Origin: Candidatus Methanohalarchaeum thermophilum
GTDB lineage: Archaea > Halobacteriota > Methanonatronarchaeia > Methanonatronarchaeales > Methanonatronarchaeaceae
Reading direction: 5' to 3'
DNA: 64,000 nt
NCBI GenBank assembly: GCA_001914405.1
Contig: MSDW01000001.1
Span: forward strand, 310,001-374,000
The notes below the pieces were generated by a model, which saw only the letters and a program-made list of their open reading frames with translations, did not search any database and had not been told where the DNA came from. Position 1 is the first letter of the stretch, and every line of letters begins with the position of its first letter. Positions 1 through 9,496 of the stretch are shown one piece after another. The position numbers and the translations under genes are program-made.

Positions 1-37
1 AATATCGTGTGATATAGTGGGAGGATGGATCGATTTA

Positions 38-500
38 GTGAAGTAACTCCTCCTAAATCAGAGATTTGGGAAGTAGGCTTCCCTGTGTACCTTGTTCAAG
101 AGGAGTTTGTCTTTCCATTGAGGTTGTCTCATTCACTCGACCAAAAAGAGGAACTCTTTGCTCTGGGAGAAGGCTTGGATTAGGGCAAAAACAAGGGTTT
201 ATGTATTAGCTACGAAATTTTTCCGCTTATTCTCCTCTGTTTGCCCTTCCACCAGCCACCAAAGACCTGTACTCCAAATGCTTTGAGCTTACTTCATAAA
301 ACTATTTGATGTAGGGTTCTAGGGAGTATTTAGCCAATCCTTAAGACATGGGATTGCCTTTTGTTTAAAAAATGTAGACAAGCTAACCAATTGCTAATTA
401 AGTTTTAATTGTCAGTGAAAACTACTTTACTACTGTGGTTAATTGATTCTTCTACCCAAATCAGAGATTTAGGAATAGGTCTTCTTAACCTAAAAAAATA
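38..500 (-). mobile_element. Family A non-autonomous IS605-like element
   Basis: The RE is at the left, GTGAAGTAACTCC then the hairpin CCTAAATCAGAGATTTGGG. The LE is at the right, CCCAAATCAGAGATTTAGG then GGTCTTCTTAACC. The body shares landmarks with the copies at 30149 and 36786: a stretch reading as gagagaagc-type motif on the minus strand and the ATTCACT / CTCTGGGAGAAGG blocks. No ORF is conserved between copies. Transposition class is inferred from the ends. Confidence 0.7.
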
Positions 501-675
501 AACTTAAATGGTTTGAATAAGTTAAATTGAGGTAATCTGGCAGTTGGTTGTCTTTGTCTGTCTTGGACGAAGGACGATCCTATTGTTTTTTCTGGATTGG
601 CTGAGTTTTCGGATCGGTATATAGAGAGGTGTTTGGTAAATCTGTTGTCTTTTTGGGTGGAGTTTTAGTAATATT

Positions 676-1780
676 TCAGATTGCTTTTTTGAGGTAGATT
701 TCGAATCTTGCTCCTCCTAGCTCTGAGTCTTTTACTTCTATTTTTCCGTTATAGCTATTTATTATTAATTTGGATAGGTACAATCCTAGTCCTGCTGATT
801 TTCTTGTTTCAGTATATTTTTTATCGAATATTTTGTCTTTTTTGCTGTCTGGTATTCCTTTTCCATTGTCTTCGACTATAATAGTAATCTCCTTGTCCTC
901 AATTATTTTGACTTTGATTAAGTCCGCACTTCCGTGTCTTATTGCATTGTCTATTTTATTAGATATTACATCTTTCAATAAGCTTCCGGCTCTTACTGGT
1001 GTACTTAAATCTGTTTCAGCTAGCTTTATACTGACATTGTCTCTTTCATTTTCTTTTATTGCTTCTTGAATAATTTCTTTTAGTTCATTTGGGGCTATTT
1101 TTTTCTCTTCAAAACTGCTTTTAGAAGAAACTCTTACTTTTTCAACGAGATCTAATGTTCTATTTATCCTGGACATGACTATTTCAATTTTTTTTTGTTT
1201 TTTTCTGGTCTTTTAACTCTTCTTTCAAGATCTCCAAATAACCTAAAACAACTTGAGAGGTATTCTTTATGTCATGGGTTAAAAGAGAATTCAGCATCTT
1301 TCTTTTTTCTTTTTCTTTTGATATCTTGGTTATATTTTTCATGTTAGTGGTATTGAATATACCTATCAGCAGACCACTCAAACCACCTATTGAAATGTTG
1401 TTTAAAAAAACTAAGCCTTTATTTGCCATTATTACGCCTTTTTCGAGTTGATAATATAGGTTATTTATGGTTATTAATCCAGAAAAAGTTAATCCTATAA
1501 TAAACCAAATAAAGATTCTTGATAGATGTTCTGGCTTGTTTTCTTTCTTAGATATACGATAAGTTAAATATATTATAAATATTGTAAAAACTAAAGGAAT
1601 AGAAGTAATTAATATTGATTGTATGCTTTTTGTGTTACTTGTTACTGATCTAAATATAAATATAAATTTTATAAAAAATATTATTACAGCTATAGAAGTA
1701 ATTGAATATAATTCGATTCTTGATAGTCTTTCATTTTTTAAGAAGATTCTGGCTTTCTCTAAAATCTCATCGCTTAACAT
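676..1780 (-). pseudogene. Frameshifted membrane histidine kinase
   Basis: Two minus-strand frames together make one sensor kinase. The upstream part (1780 to 1184) has about five hydrophobic membrane segments and ends in the H-box region LLTHDIKNTSQVVLGYLEIL. The downstream part (1176 to 676) carries the ATPase domain with N-box NKIDNAIRHG, G1 box VEDNGKGIP and G2 box SAGLGLYL. The frame breaks in a run of nine A (T9 at 1188-1196 on the plus strand); removing one A restores a continuous protein. The intact relative at 7408-8460 has the same architecture and the same C-terminal block KDSELGGARF. It is either a broken gene or a slippery-run gene; a sequencing error is also possible. No response regulator lies next to it. 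Confidence 0.8.
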
Positions 1781-1851
1781 AATTTTAACTTTAACCGGAT
1801 GGTTAGTTTTCTACACAATTTGTTTATTTTCAAGGATATAATAGAATGGGT

Positions 1852-2327
1852 GTGAAGTCCGCTCTACTTTACTCAGAGTCGTTCGTGGGGGAGGGGTTTT
1901 TTCCGTTGTGACATTTAATCCTGAGAGGAGTTTGCTCTAAAATATGAGCTTATTTCATTGTACCCAAATTCATCATTTGGGAGCTATTTGCTCCCTAAAA
2001 GACCCTACACCCTTGAATTGGGACACAAAAAAGTTTCATATATTAACTCTTCAGATGGTTCCCTATGTTCTCTTCAAGCAGCTTCACACCAGCCACAAGA
2101 CTCTACTAAACCTCGAGCATACCTCATACAACTATTCGATGCAGAATCCAAGGCTTTAGCAAATTTAGAAAATAAAATAATGTCGATTTTGTTTAAAGAG
2201 GATGATAAGTCAAATCAACTGCCAGCTACTCCTTTACTCAATATTAGAATTACCTAAGCTTTATGGCTGATTCATATTTCTACCTAATATCAGAAATTTG
2301 GAGGGGTCTTCTCAACCATTAAGATAA
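1852..2327 (-). mobile_element. Degenerate family A element
   Basis: It starts with GTGAAGTCC at the left (RE) and ends at the right with GAGGGGTCTTCTCAACCATTAAGATAAA-like LE sequence. The interior matches family A in order, including the pair of blocks around GATGGTTCCCTATG and CTTCACACCAGCCAC. It is strongly decayed compared with the 30149 copy. Short ORFs inside are not conserved. Confidence 0.6.
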
Positions 2328-2405
2328 ACTTAAGAAGGGTTGGGTGAAAGTTTTCTTTAAAGGTAAAAAATATCTTTCTAACTAAAAATATGATTAGTAT
2401 CCATA

Positions 2406-2870
2406 ATGGGTAGATGGGAGAATATCAGTAAGATGAATCCAAAAAGACCTAGAAAAAAAAGTGAAGAATTAGAGATATATACGGATGGAGCATCAAGAGG
2501 AAATCCTGGACCAGGTTCTTATGCATTTGTTTTTAAAAGAAAGGAGGGGAAGGTATTTTTGAGGGACTCGGGTTATATTGGACATACGACAAACAACCAA
2601 GCAGAGTACATAGCTATAATAAAAGCAATAGAAAAATCTAAAGAGGTAAATAAAACCAAGATAAGCTTATATTCAGATAGCAAATTAGTAGTTAATCAAT
2701 TGAATCAAAAATGGAGAGTTAAGGACGATAAACTCAGGAAACTATATAATAAAGCATTAAAGTATATTGAAGAAGAAAAGGTAGGTTTTAGTCATGTATC
2801 AAGAGAGAACAGGTACATAAAAATAGCAGACAAGCTATGTAACCAAGTATTAGATAAAAAAGGCCATTAG
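2406..2870 (+). CDS. rnhA: Ribonuclease HI
   Basis: RNase H type 1 degrades the RNA strand of RNA-DNA hybrids using two metal ions. All four catalytic acids are visible: Asp in YTDGASRGNPGP, Glu in NNQAEYIA, Asp in LYSDSKLVVNQL and Asp in IADKLCNQ. The 154 aa length fits a single catalytic domain without the eukaryote-type hybrid-binding domain. The first 15 residues are basic and poorly defined, and a second ATG at 2433 is a good alternative start. It stands alone, between a family A element and a minimal LE-RE element. Confidence 0.92.
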   Translation: MGRWENISKMNPKRPRKKSEELEIYTDGASRGNPGPGSYAFVFKRKEGKVFLRDSGYIGHTTNNQAEYIAIIKAIEKSKEVNKTKISLYSDSKLVVNQLNQKWRVKDDKLRKLYNKALKYIEEEKVGFSHVSRENRYIKIADKLCNQVLDKKGH

Positions 2871-2917
2871 AGATATAAAAACCTTAGAGCCAGTTAAGTT
2901 ATAAAAAAGAGTTTTTT

Positions 2918-2974
2918 TTTATCTTAGTGGTTGAGAAGCCCTCTTCCAAGATCTCTGATTTTGGGAGGGGTCAC
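2918..2974 (+). mobile_element. Minimal LE-RE element
   Basis: About 57 bp: TTTATCTTAGTGGTTGAGAA (LE), hairpin CCAAGATCTCTGATTTTGG, then GAGGGGTCAC (RE). There is no body. It lies between rnhA and the rhodanese gene, where it could act as a terminator hairpin. Confidence 0.65.
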
Positions 2975-3008
2975 TTTATCTTTTTGTTGCTTAGGAATAA
3001 TTAAGAAC

Positions 3009-3017
3009 TTATTTATA
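3009..3017 (+). promoter_or_regulatory. TATA box of the rhodanese operon
   Basis: TTATTTATA lies about 40 nt before the ATG at 3055, which predicts transcription starting near 3039 with a leader of about 15 nt. Assigned by position and AT motif only. Confidence 0.45.
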
Positions 3018-3054
3018 GGTTAATTTACTTATTAGGTTATGGTGTTTTAGTCTT

Positions 3055-3915
3055 ATGGATTACCCAATTGGAGAGGGAGAAGTTAAATTAGTTTCAACGG
3101 ATTGGTTAGAAAAAAAGAAAAAAGAAGATATAAAGATATTGGATTTCCAACCTAATGTACACGATTACATATACGAACATATCCCCGGAGCGGTATATTT
3201 CAATGAGGGACTATTTAGGTCTGCTAAGGAGGGTGTTCCGGGTAAATATGTTCCAGGGAAAAATATAGAAAACATATTTAGGAGTTTGGGAATCAAGAAA
3301 GATGAACCGACTGTAGTTTATACTGGAAAAGGCGAATTTAAGGGATGGGGCGATGGATTAGAACAGACTATGGCAGCATACACTTTAGCTAGGTTTGGAC
3401 ATGAGAATGTGTATCTATTGGATGGTGGACTGGAGAAATGGAAAAATGAAGAAAGAGAATTAACTAAAGAGTATCCAGAAACCAAAGAATCAAGTTTCAA
3501 AGTGGAAATTAAAGAGGAATTATTCTTAGAATATAGAGAATTTAAGAGAATAAAAGACCAAGAAGATGTTCTTTTACTGGATGCAAGACCACTAAACCTA
3601 TATGAAGGCCAAGGACCTTGGATGAAGCCTGGACATATTCCTGGGGCAGTTAATTTACCTTGGAAAAACCTGATGCAGAGTAATCCTAGGAAATTAAAGT
3701 CAATAGATGAAGTGGAATCAATATTAGAGGATAAAGGCGTTCAAAGAGATAAAAAGATTATCTGTTCATGTGGAACAGGCAGGGAAGCAACAAATGAGTT
3801 CACCCTTCTAAACTGGTATCTCGATTACCCGGATGTCTATATCTATGAAGGATCCTTCACAGAATGGTGCGCATACCCCGATAACAAGACTATAACTGGA
3901 GAAAAACCTAGATAA
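3055..3915 (+). CDS. sseA: Thiosulfate sulfurtransferase, two rhodanese domains
   Basis: Rhodaneses move sulfane sulfur from thiosulfate or a persulfide to an acceptor through a cysteine persulfide. The 286 aa protein has an N-terminal inactive-type domain (about residues 8-130, with IPGAVYFN) and a C-terminal catalytic domain (about 150-275). The active-site loop is [21 protein letters not shown] and [13 protein letters not shown] are typical rhodanese motifs. Its TAA overlaps the ATG of the next gene by one base (TAATG), so the two are translationally coupled and probably handle the same sulfur substrate in the cytoplasm. Length and domain order match SseA-type enzymes. Confidence 0.9.
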   Translation: MDYPIGEGEVKLVSTDWLEKKKKEDIKILDFQPNVHDYIYEHIPGAVYFNEGLFRSAKEGVPGKYVPGKNIENIFRSLGIKKDEPTVVYTGKGEFKGWGDGLEQTMAAYTLARFGHENVYLLDGGLEKWKNEERELTKEYPETKESSFKVEIKEELFLEYREFKRIKDQEDVLLLDARPLNLYEGQGPWMKPGHIPGAVNLPWKNLMQSNPRKLKSIDEVESILEDKGVQRDKKIICSCGTGREATNEFTLLNWYLDYPDVYIYEGSFTEWCAYPDNKTITGEKPR

Positions 3916-5273
3916 TGTTATTTGAAAGAATTGAATCAGAGGGACTAGCGCATTACTCTTACATAATAGGAGATGGAACGGAAGCAGCCGTAATAGACCC
4001 AAGAAGGGATGTAGAGGTTTACCTAAAAAAAGCTAGGGAACAAGAAATGGATATCAAATATGTACTAGAGACACATAGAAATGAAGACTATGTCGTGGGA
4101 TCGAGAGAAATAAAAAATAGAACAGAATGTGAGATATGGCACGCAGACCGGCAGTTAGAGTACGAATATGGAAAGCCAGTCGAAGAAGGAGTAGAATTTG
4201 AGATAGGGGACTTGAGTATAGAAGCTATTCATACTCCTGGCCATACTCCTGGAAGCATGAGTTACCTACTTAAAGAATACTCTGGCGAAAACTGGGCACT
4301 ATTTTCAGGAGATGCATTGTTCGCTGGAGATGTAGGAAGAGTGGATCTTTTGGGGATGGACAAAGCCGAAGAAAACGCAGAAGCCCTATATGACTCTATT
4401 TTTAACAAAATCCTAAAATTAGGAGATGAAGTACTGTTATTTCCTGCACATGGACCTGGATCCGTTTGCGCAGAATCAATAGCAAATAGAAAATGGACTA
4501 CAATCGGTATAGAGAAAAAAAGAAACCCTAAACTAAGATATGACACCAAAAAAGAGTTTGTAAATGAAATAAAGGAAAAACTAGAGAGACCTCCTTATTT
4601 CAGAAAAATGGAGGAACTAAACCTAAAACCACCCTTGCTAGGAGATATACCTTGGCCAAACCCGATGTCACCTGCAGAGTTCCAAAAACAAGCTCAAGAC
4701 AACTGGGTCCTAGATACTAGAACGGAACTCTCTTACGGAGCGGCCCACACGCCTCATTCAATCTCTATTTGGAAGGATGGAGTCCCAAGCTTTGTAGGAT
4801 GGTTCCTTGACTACCAAAAACCAATCTCATTGGTCACGGAGTCACCTCAGGAACTAGAAAAAGTAACTAAGTACCTTATAAGACTGGGATACGACGAAAT
4901 AGAGGGATATCTGTCTGGTGGAATGGTTAAATGGCATATGTCTGGTAAAAACAGCCATTCAATAGAAATGCTAACGGTACAGGATCTATGTGAAAAAATA
5001 GACAAAGAAAAAGAATTAGATATCCTAGATGTAAGAGGAAAAGAGGAAATAAAAGAAAATGGTAGGATAGAAGGAGCAGAAGAAATTCATTTAACAAAAA
5101 TAAAACAAAACATATCCAAAATAAAAGAACTAGATGATATACATATATTCTGCGGAAGTGGACTAAGATCAATGATTGCAGCAAGCATTTTAAGGAATAA
5201 AGGAATAAAAAATCTTAAAGTCGTTTTAGGTGGACTATCAGGATGGAAATCCAACAAATGCCATATAAAATAA
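3915..5273 (+). CDS. MBL-fold hydrolase fused to two rhodanese domains
   Basis: This has an N-terminal metallo-beta-lactamase fold (about residues 1-220) followed by two rhodanese modules (about 255-350 and 365-450). The second module carries a candidate catalytic Cys in FCGSGLRS. Family relatives include persulfide dioxygenase-rhodanese fusions. The metal motif is unusual: where HxHxDH is expected, the sequence is ETHRNEDYVVGS, so only the first His is kept; later ligand regions HTPGHTPGS, SGDALFAGDVGR and PAHGPGS are present. It is coupled to the upstream sulfurtransferase. Persulfide oxidation or sulfur transfer is likely, but the altered motif makes the chemistry uncertain. Confidence 0.85.
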   Translation: MLFERIESEGLAHYSYIIGDGTEAAVIDPRRDVEVYLKKAREQEMDIKYVLETHRNEDYVVGSREIKNRTECEIWHADRQLEYEYGKPVEEGVEFEIGDLSIEAIHTPGHTPGSMSYLLKEYSGENWALFSGDALFAGDVGRVDLLGMDKAEENAEALYDSIFNKILKLGDEVLLFPAHGPGSVCAESIANRKWTTIGIEKKRNPKLRYDTKKEFVNEIKEKLERPPYFRKMEELNLKPPLLGDIPWPNPMSPAEFQKQAQDNWVLDTRTELSYGAAHTPHSISIWKDGVPSFVGWFLDYQKPISLVTESPQELEKVTKYLIRLGYDEIEGYLSGGMVKWHMSGKNSHSIEMLTVQDLCEKIDKEKELDILDVRGKEEIKENGRIEGAEEIHLTKIKQNISKIKELDDIHIFCGSGLRSMIAASILRNKGIKNLKVVLGGLSGWKSNKCHIK

Positions 5274-5423
5274 AAAATATAAACTAAAAATAGTATTAAA
5301 TTGCATATAAACTTTTTAGGTTAACTAAAGAAAAACAATACATTATCAATTTCAATTTTTGAGTATAGGATCTTGTTAATTTGATCAAGATATTGAACTA
5401 GTTATAAAAACATAAATAAATCA

Positions 5424-5434
5424 CTTAAATAATA
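5424..5434 (+). promoter_or_regulatory. TATA box of the beta-RFAP synthase gene
   Basis: CTTAAATAATA is centred about 23 nt before the GTG at 5451. That spacing would give a leaderless or nearly leaderless transcript, common in archaea. No Shine-Dalgarno motif lies in front of the start. Confidence 0.45.
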
Positions 5435-5450
5435 TCTAAAGGCGATAACA

Positions 5451-6392
5451 GTGGCTTTAGAAATTGAAGCTCCCTCTAGAATGCATTTTGGTTTTTTAGA
5501 TCTAACAGGAGATCAATTTCACAAATACGGTGGAATTGGAATAGCTATAAATGAACCAAAGGCAGAATTAACCATAGCAACATCGAATACTTTAAAAGTA
5601 AAAGGAGAGGATCAAAAGAGAGTAAGAAAAATAACTAGAGATATTTTAGAGAAATTAAATGTCCCTGGAACTAGTTTACATGTAAAAAAGACAATACCCT
5701 CTCATAGAGGCCTTGGATCCGGTACCTCCCTAACCCTGGCAATATTAAGTGGATTAATAAGGTTATACGACTTAAAACTAGACTTAGAAAAAACTGCATA
5801 TAGACTAGGAAGAGGAAAAAGATCAGGAGTAGGAACTAAAATAGCTAAAAAAGGAGGATTCGTTATAGAACTCGGACATTCCACACACGGAGAAAAAAAA
5901 CCAACACTATTACAACAAAAATTCCCAAAAAACTGGTTTTTCACATTGATAACCCCAAAATACCAAGGTCTACACGGTAAAAAGGAAAAAAAAGCATTCG
6001 AACAAGAAGTTAACCAACCTAAAAAACTAGCAGGAGAAGTTTGCAGAACTACCTTAATGTCTCTAGTTCCAGCCCTAAAGAAACAAAATTTAAATGAATT
6101 TGGCAAGGCATTAACAAAGATACAAAAAAACATAGGAAAAACATTTAAAAAAACCCAAGACGGAATATATGCCTACAATGAAGCTAAAAAAATATTTAAC
6201 AAAATAAAAAACATTCCAGAAGTTAAAGCATACGGACAGAGTTCATGGGGCCCAACAATCTTCTTTTTAACAAGAGAAAAACAAGAAAGAAAAATAAAAA
6301 ATAAAATAGACAAAATAAAACCAGAACTAGAGAAAGAAATAGAAATAAAAACTACAACCCCCAACAACCAAGGAATCAAAATAAAAAAATGA
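5451..6392 (+). CDS. mptG: Beta-ribofuranosylaminobenzene 5'-phosphate synthase (GHMP-kinase fold)
   Basis: This enzyme joins p-hydroxybenzoate or p-aminobenzoate to PRPP with loss of CO2 and PPi, committing to tetrahydromethanopterin. Evidence is the N-terminal EAPSRMHFGFLDLTGD block followed by YGGIGIAI, characteristic of beta-RFAP synthases, and the GHMP glycine-rich loop IPSHRGLGSGTS. Length (313 aa) fits the family. The start is a GTG with a TATA box just upstream. The gene stands alone. Codon use becomes A-rich toward the lysine-rich C-terminus. It is the main hint that the organism uses H4MPT-type C1 carriers. Another GHMP-fold role is possible but less likely. Confidence 0.82.
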   Translation: MALEIEAPSRMHFGFLDLTGDQFHKYGGIGIAINEPKAELTIATSNTLKVKGEDQKRVRKITRDILEKLNVPGTSLHVKKTIPSHRGLGSGTSLTLAILSGLIRLYDLKLDLEKTAYRLGRGKRSGVGTKIAKKGGFVIELGHSTHGEKKPTLLQQKFPKNWFFTLITPKYQGLHGKKEKKAFEQEVNQPKKLAGEVCRTTLMSLVPALKKQNLNEFGKALTKIQKNIGKTFKKTQDGIYAYNEAKKIFNKIKNIPEVKAYGQSSWGPTIFFLTREKQERKIKNKIDKIKPELEKEIEIKTTTPNNQGIKIKK

Positions 6393-6513
6393 AAACCACA
6401 CTACTAAAAAACAATCTCCCAACCGCCCACTATACCTTCCTTTTTTTAGTTAACCTTTTAACCAAGAAATCACTTTCCTACCCAATGGTTAGGTAGTTGA
6501 GGAGATCACAGTA

Positions 6514-6831
6514 GTGACTTCCTCCCCTACCAAAATCAAGGGATTTTGGAAGGATGCTTCCAGAGTCAAAGGGGTTCACTTCCTACCGCCGTCATCCAAT
6601 CTCAGTCCTGGGCGGCCCTTATCTAGGAATCTTTCTATGGGGAGGTTCCCGATTCAGCCAGCGAGCTTGGTAACCAGAGGCTCAATCTGTCCACGGGCTT
6701 TTGGCTTCGGCCGCGCCCCTGCCTAGCTTAAACCAAAACCTAAGACACGGAGCCACTTAAGCCTTATGGGTTGATTCATCCCTTTCCTAATCAAGAGATT
6801 AGGAAGGGGTCTTCTCAACCACCAAGATAAA
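6514..6831 (-). mobile_element. Family B element, copy 1
   Basis: About 318 bp: RE at left (GTGACTTCCTCCCC, hairpin CCAAAATCAAGGGATTTTGG) and LE at right (hairpin CCTAATCAAGAGATTAGG, then GGTCTTCTCAACC and AAGATAA). It is nearly the same as the copy at 29805-30123 over its whole length. It contains a GC-rich stretch with GGGCTTTTGGCTTCGGCC-type hairpin. It lies between convergent genes. Confidence 0.75.
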
Positions 6832-6885
6832 GTAATTTAGTAGAAACTAAGTTGTAACCTGTATGTTCTTCTACCTAGTTTTCTC

Positions 6886-7146
6886 TTAGGATATATTTCT
6901 TGCCAGTTTTATGACTTCTTCAGACCAATCTGATTTATCGGTTCCAGAGATTGGATAGCCATTTGGTAACATATTATCTGGGATTTTTTCTGTTCCTCCA
7001 AGTTCTTTGGCTAATTCTCTTCTAACGCATTCGTCCATTTTGTCTCCCTTACAGTATTGGTTAATAAATCCATTTAGGCCTAGCTCATTTTCCTCCTTGT
7101 ATTTCTCAAAGAAACCACAACTATCTATATTTTTACATTCGCTCAT
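6886..7146 (-). CDS. Small cysteine-rich protein of unknown function
   Basis: About 86 aa, not recognised with a function. Five cysteines are spaced in the order C-x5-C, YC and C-RRELAKELGG, followed by LPNGYPISG. Similar Cys-plus-LPNG modules occur, to my knowledge, as small stand-alone proteins or attached to sensory proteins, possibly as metal or redox sites. I prefer the ATG at 7146 (MSECKNIDSC) over 7155. It converges on a family B element. A sensor kinase reads the same way 250 bp upstream, so a signalling role is conceivable. Confidence 0.65.
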   Translation of the reverse strand: MSECKNIDSCGFFEKYKEENELGLNGFINQYCKGDKMDECVRRELAKELGGTEKIPDNMLPNGYPISGTDKSDWSEEVIKLARNIS

Positions 7147-7407
7147 AGAAAACACCCCTAGAAATTCACAGTGTTATAAAATCCTAGATTAACTAAAAAA
7201 TTTTGGACTAAGTTAAATAAAAAACCCTTTAACACAAAAAACCTAATTAATGTTTGAAAAAATTGAAACAAAATCAGGCAAAAAACCCTACGATATCAAA
7301 AAGAAGATTAAACTTAGATTACATAGCCAAGAAAATTTTTAGGATATAAAATAATTACGTTTGAATAGGAATCAATTGAAGTCAATTTAATTATCTTAGA
7401 GTTGGTT

Positions 7408-8460
7408 CTAATTTTTTTTTAGGTATATGTCAAATCTAGCTCCTCCCAGTTCAGAGTCCTTTATTTTAACTTTTCCTCCGTACATTTCGATTATCTCTTT
7501 AATAAGATATAGGCCTAACCCTCCCGAATTTAGTTTTTTGGAGAAATCTATGTTAAATATACTCTCCTTCTCCTCATCAGGTATTCCTTTTCCATCGTCT
7601 TCAACGGTTATTCTTAATGTATCATCGAGGTTCTTTGAAGAAACAGTAATCTTTTCGCAGTCTGCATGTTGAATAGAGTTCTGTAATAGGTTATGTAATA
7701 CATCTTTAATTAAAGCGCTTCCCTGTACATCTCTTCCTTCAATATTTGCTTCTATCTCAATACCCTCTATATTTGCTTTTTCTCTATTTTTTTCTAGTAC
7801 TTCATTTAAATAGCTTTCTAATTCATTAGCATGGACTTTTTCTATATCTATTTGTTCTAAAGAATTAATTTTTTTCATATTTTTCGTTAAATTTAGAATT
7901 CTTTCGATAGATCTATCAGCTTTTTCTAATTTCCCCAGCAAATTTTCATCCGGATTTTCTCTAATTAAATCCAAGTATCCTTTAGTAACCTGAAGATGAT
8001 TCCTTAGATCATGGGTGAAAAGGGAATTAACAAACTCCTTCTTTTTATCAGCTTTTTTTCTTTTAATAACTGCATTTTTCCTTTCATACCTTAACGTATG
8101 GATATAGACGATCAGTTTACCGGAAATAAAACCAGAAACAAAAAATAATATTGAGAATATAAACCAATTGAAAATCGAGATAAATATCCTATCAAAGAAA
8201 AATTGGCTATAATACAATATTGAAACTAATAAAAGAGAGAATGACGCTAAAATTGGAGGTAAAAAACTCCAACTCTCAAAATAGAAACAATTCGCCAAAA
8301 ACAAGGGGAAAAACAATAGAAACAAAGGGTAACCCGAATCAAGAAATACACATAAAGCAAAAACTATAAAATCGAACGTAACAAAAATAAAGATCGTAAA
8401 AAGATTCCTTTTAGTTCTACTTAGCTTACGGGTAAATTTAAAAAAATAATTTCCAAACAT
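7408..8460 (-). CDS. Membrane sensor histidine kinase
   Basis: 350 aa. The N-terminal 125 residues contain about four or five membrane helices. They are followed by a basic linker, the H-box FTHDLRNHLQVTKGYLDL (phospho-acceptor His), and a HATPase_c domain with LLQNSIQHAD (N box), VEDDGKGIPD (G1) and GGLGLYLIKEI (G2). There is no PAS or HAMP domain, so the membrane part itself probably senses the signal. It autophosphorylates and passes phosphate to an unknown response regulator; none is adjacent. The gene at 676-1780 is its frameshifted paralogue. Confidence 0.9.
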   Translation of the reverse strand: MFGNYFFKFTRKLSRTKRNLFTIFIFVTFDFIVFALCVFLDSGYPLFLLFFPLFLANCFYFESWSFLPPILASFSLLLVSILYYSQFFFDRIFISIFNWFIFSILFFVSGFISGKLIVYIHTLRYERKNAVIKRKKADKKKEFVNSLFTHDLRNHLQVTKGYLDLIRENPDENLLGKLEKADRSIERILNLTKNMKKINSLEQIDIEKVHANELESYLNEVLEKNREKANIEGIEIEANIEGRDVQGSALIKDVLHNLLQNSIQHADCEKITVSSKNLDDTLRITVEDDGKGIPDEEKESIFNIDFSKKLNSGGLGLYLIKEIIEMYGGKVKIKDSELGGARFDIYLKKN

Positions 8461-9061
8461 ATCGCAAAAACCTCAAGAGCCTAAAATACATTAAAAAACA
8501 AAAATACCATAAATACATATGCAGTAACTACAATAATTCATTAACACAAATAAAAGGTAGGCCTAGCAAAAACTAAATCAATTCTCTTGTATCTTCTTTT
8601 ATCTATTACGATGAACTAGATTAAAATACCATTAACATAGATCAAACAAAAAAAATAACCTAATTAGGAAATAAAAAATAATTTATAGGCCTTTTAAACT
8701 ACTTATAAAGGTAATATAGGGGGTATAGTAGCTAACTATAAGGAAAATACGCTTAAATTGGTATGTTAAATAAAATTTAAGTGTTTGTTTTTCCATATAC
8801 TCTTTTAATTATTTAATACCTAGTTAAACTTCTATATTGAGTTCTAAGCTATCATCAAAAAACTTATGAACCAATTATCTCTTTAAATTTATTATAAATA
8901 GTCCATATAACTAATTTATGTTGCCATGGATAAACCCTATACAGTTTTTTTTACTTTATATGATTATAACAGGTTTCCTTTAGATCTATCCTACAACCCC
9001 TATACCTTGCAGCTGGATCACCTAGAGAACATAGTAAACCCAAAAAAAAAGTCCTTGATTT
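8461..9061. other. Intergenic region without recognisable gene
   Basis: About 600 bp of very AT-rich sequence. I see no gene and no LE or RE. The block CCTATACCTTGCA near 9000 recurs near 56040, at the same place relative to an AbrB-like remnant and a tRNA gene. Confidence 0.5.
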
Positions 9062-9241
9062 TTATTTTTGTTTCAGGAATAATCCTCCAGATTCATAACT
9101 GAAGTCTATTTTGTCTCCTTTTTCCCAGTATAAGCCTTCAACCATTAATTTTGGCAAGATTATTTTGGAGCTTCCATCTTTTTCTGTTGTAGTTTTCGGG
9201 AACTCAATTTTTACATCATCGATATCTATATGGACTTTGAT
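9062..9241 (-). pseudogene. AbrB-like domain remnant next to tRNA-Thr
   Basis: A minus-strand open frame of 59 codons has no ATG, GTG or usable TTG start at its beginning and is preceded in frame by TAA. Its product would read KIILPKLMVEGLYWEKGDKI then SGGLFLKQK, a swapped-hairpin AbrB/SpoVT-like pattern (prolyl loop, then W-K-GD). The same module, also damaged, lies next to tRNA-Arg at 56137-56324. Both sit just downstream of the tRNA 3' end, suggesting remains of tRNA-targeting integrated elements. Confidence 0.55.
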
Positions 9242-9310
9242 TTAAAAAAAGTGTGATTTTTGGCACTTAAGCAATTTAAGTCCTTATAAGCTTTAAAGAA
9301 CCTTTATATA

Positions 9311-9384
<74 letters not shown>

Positions 9385-9496
9385 AGTTATTTATTTGTTT
9401 TGTTAGTTGTGTTATATGTTTAAATGTATGGTTTTGTTTTGGTCTTTATTTTTGTGGTTTTTATTTTTTTGTTTGGTTGGTGTAGTATTTTTATGT

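Noticed and set aside
1944-2257. ORFs of 71 and 99 codons inside the family A copy
   Set aside because: They are not present in the better preserved family A copies.
6514-6726. 70-codon ORF in family B, also seen at 29837-30052
   Set aside because: The two copies differ by indels that change the frame at the end, and the peptide is low in coding character. It reflects DNA-level repeat similarity.
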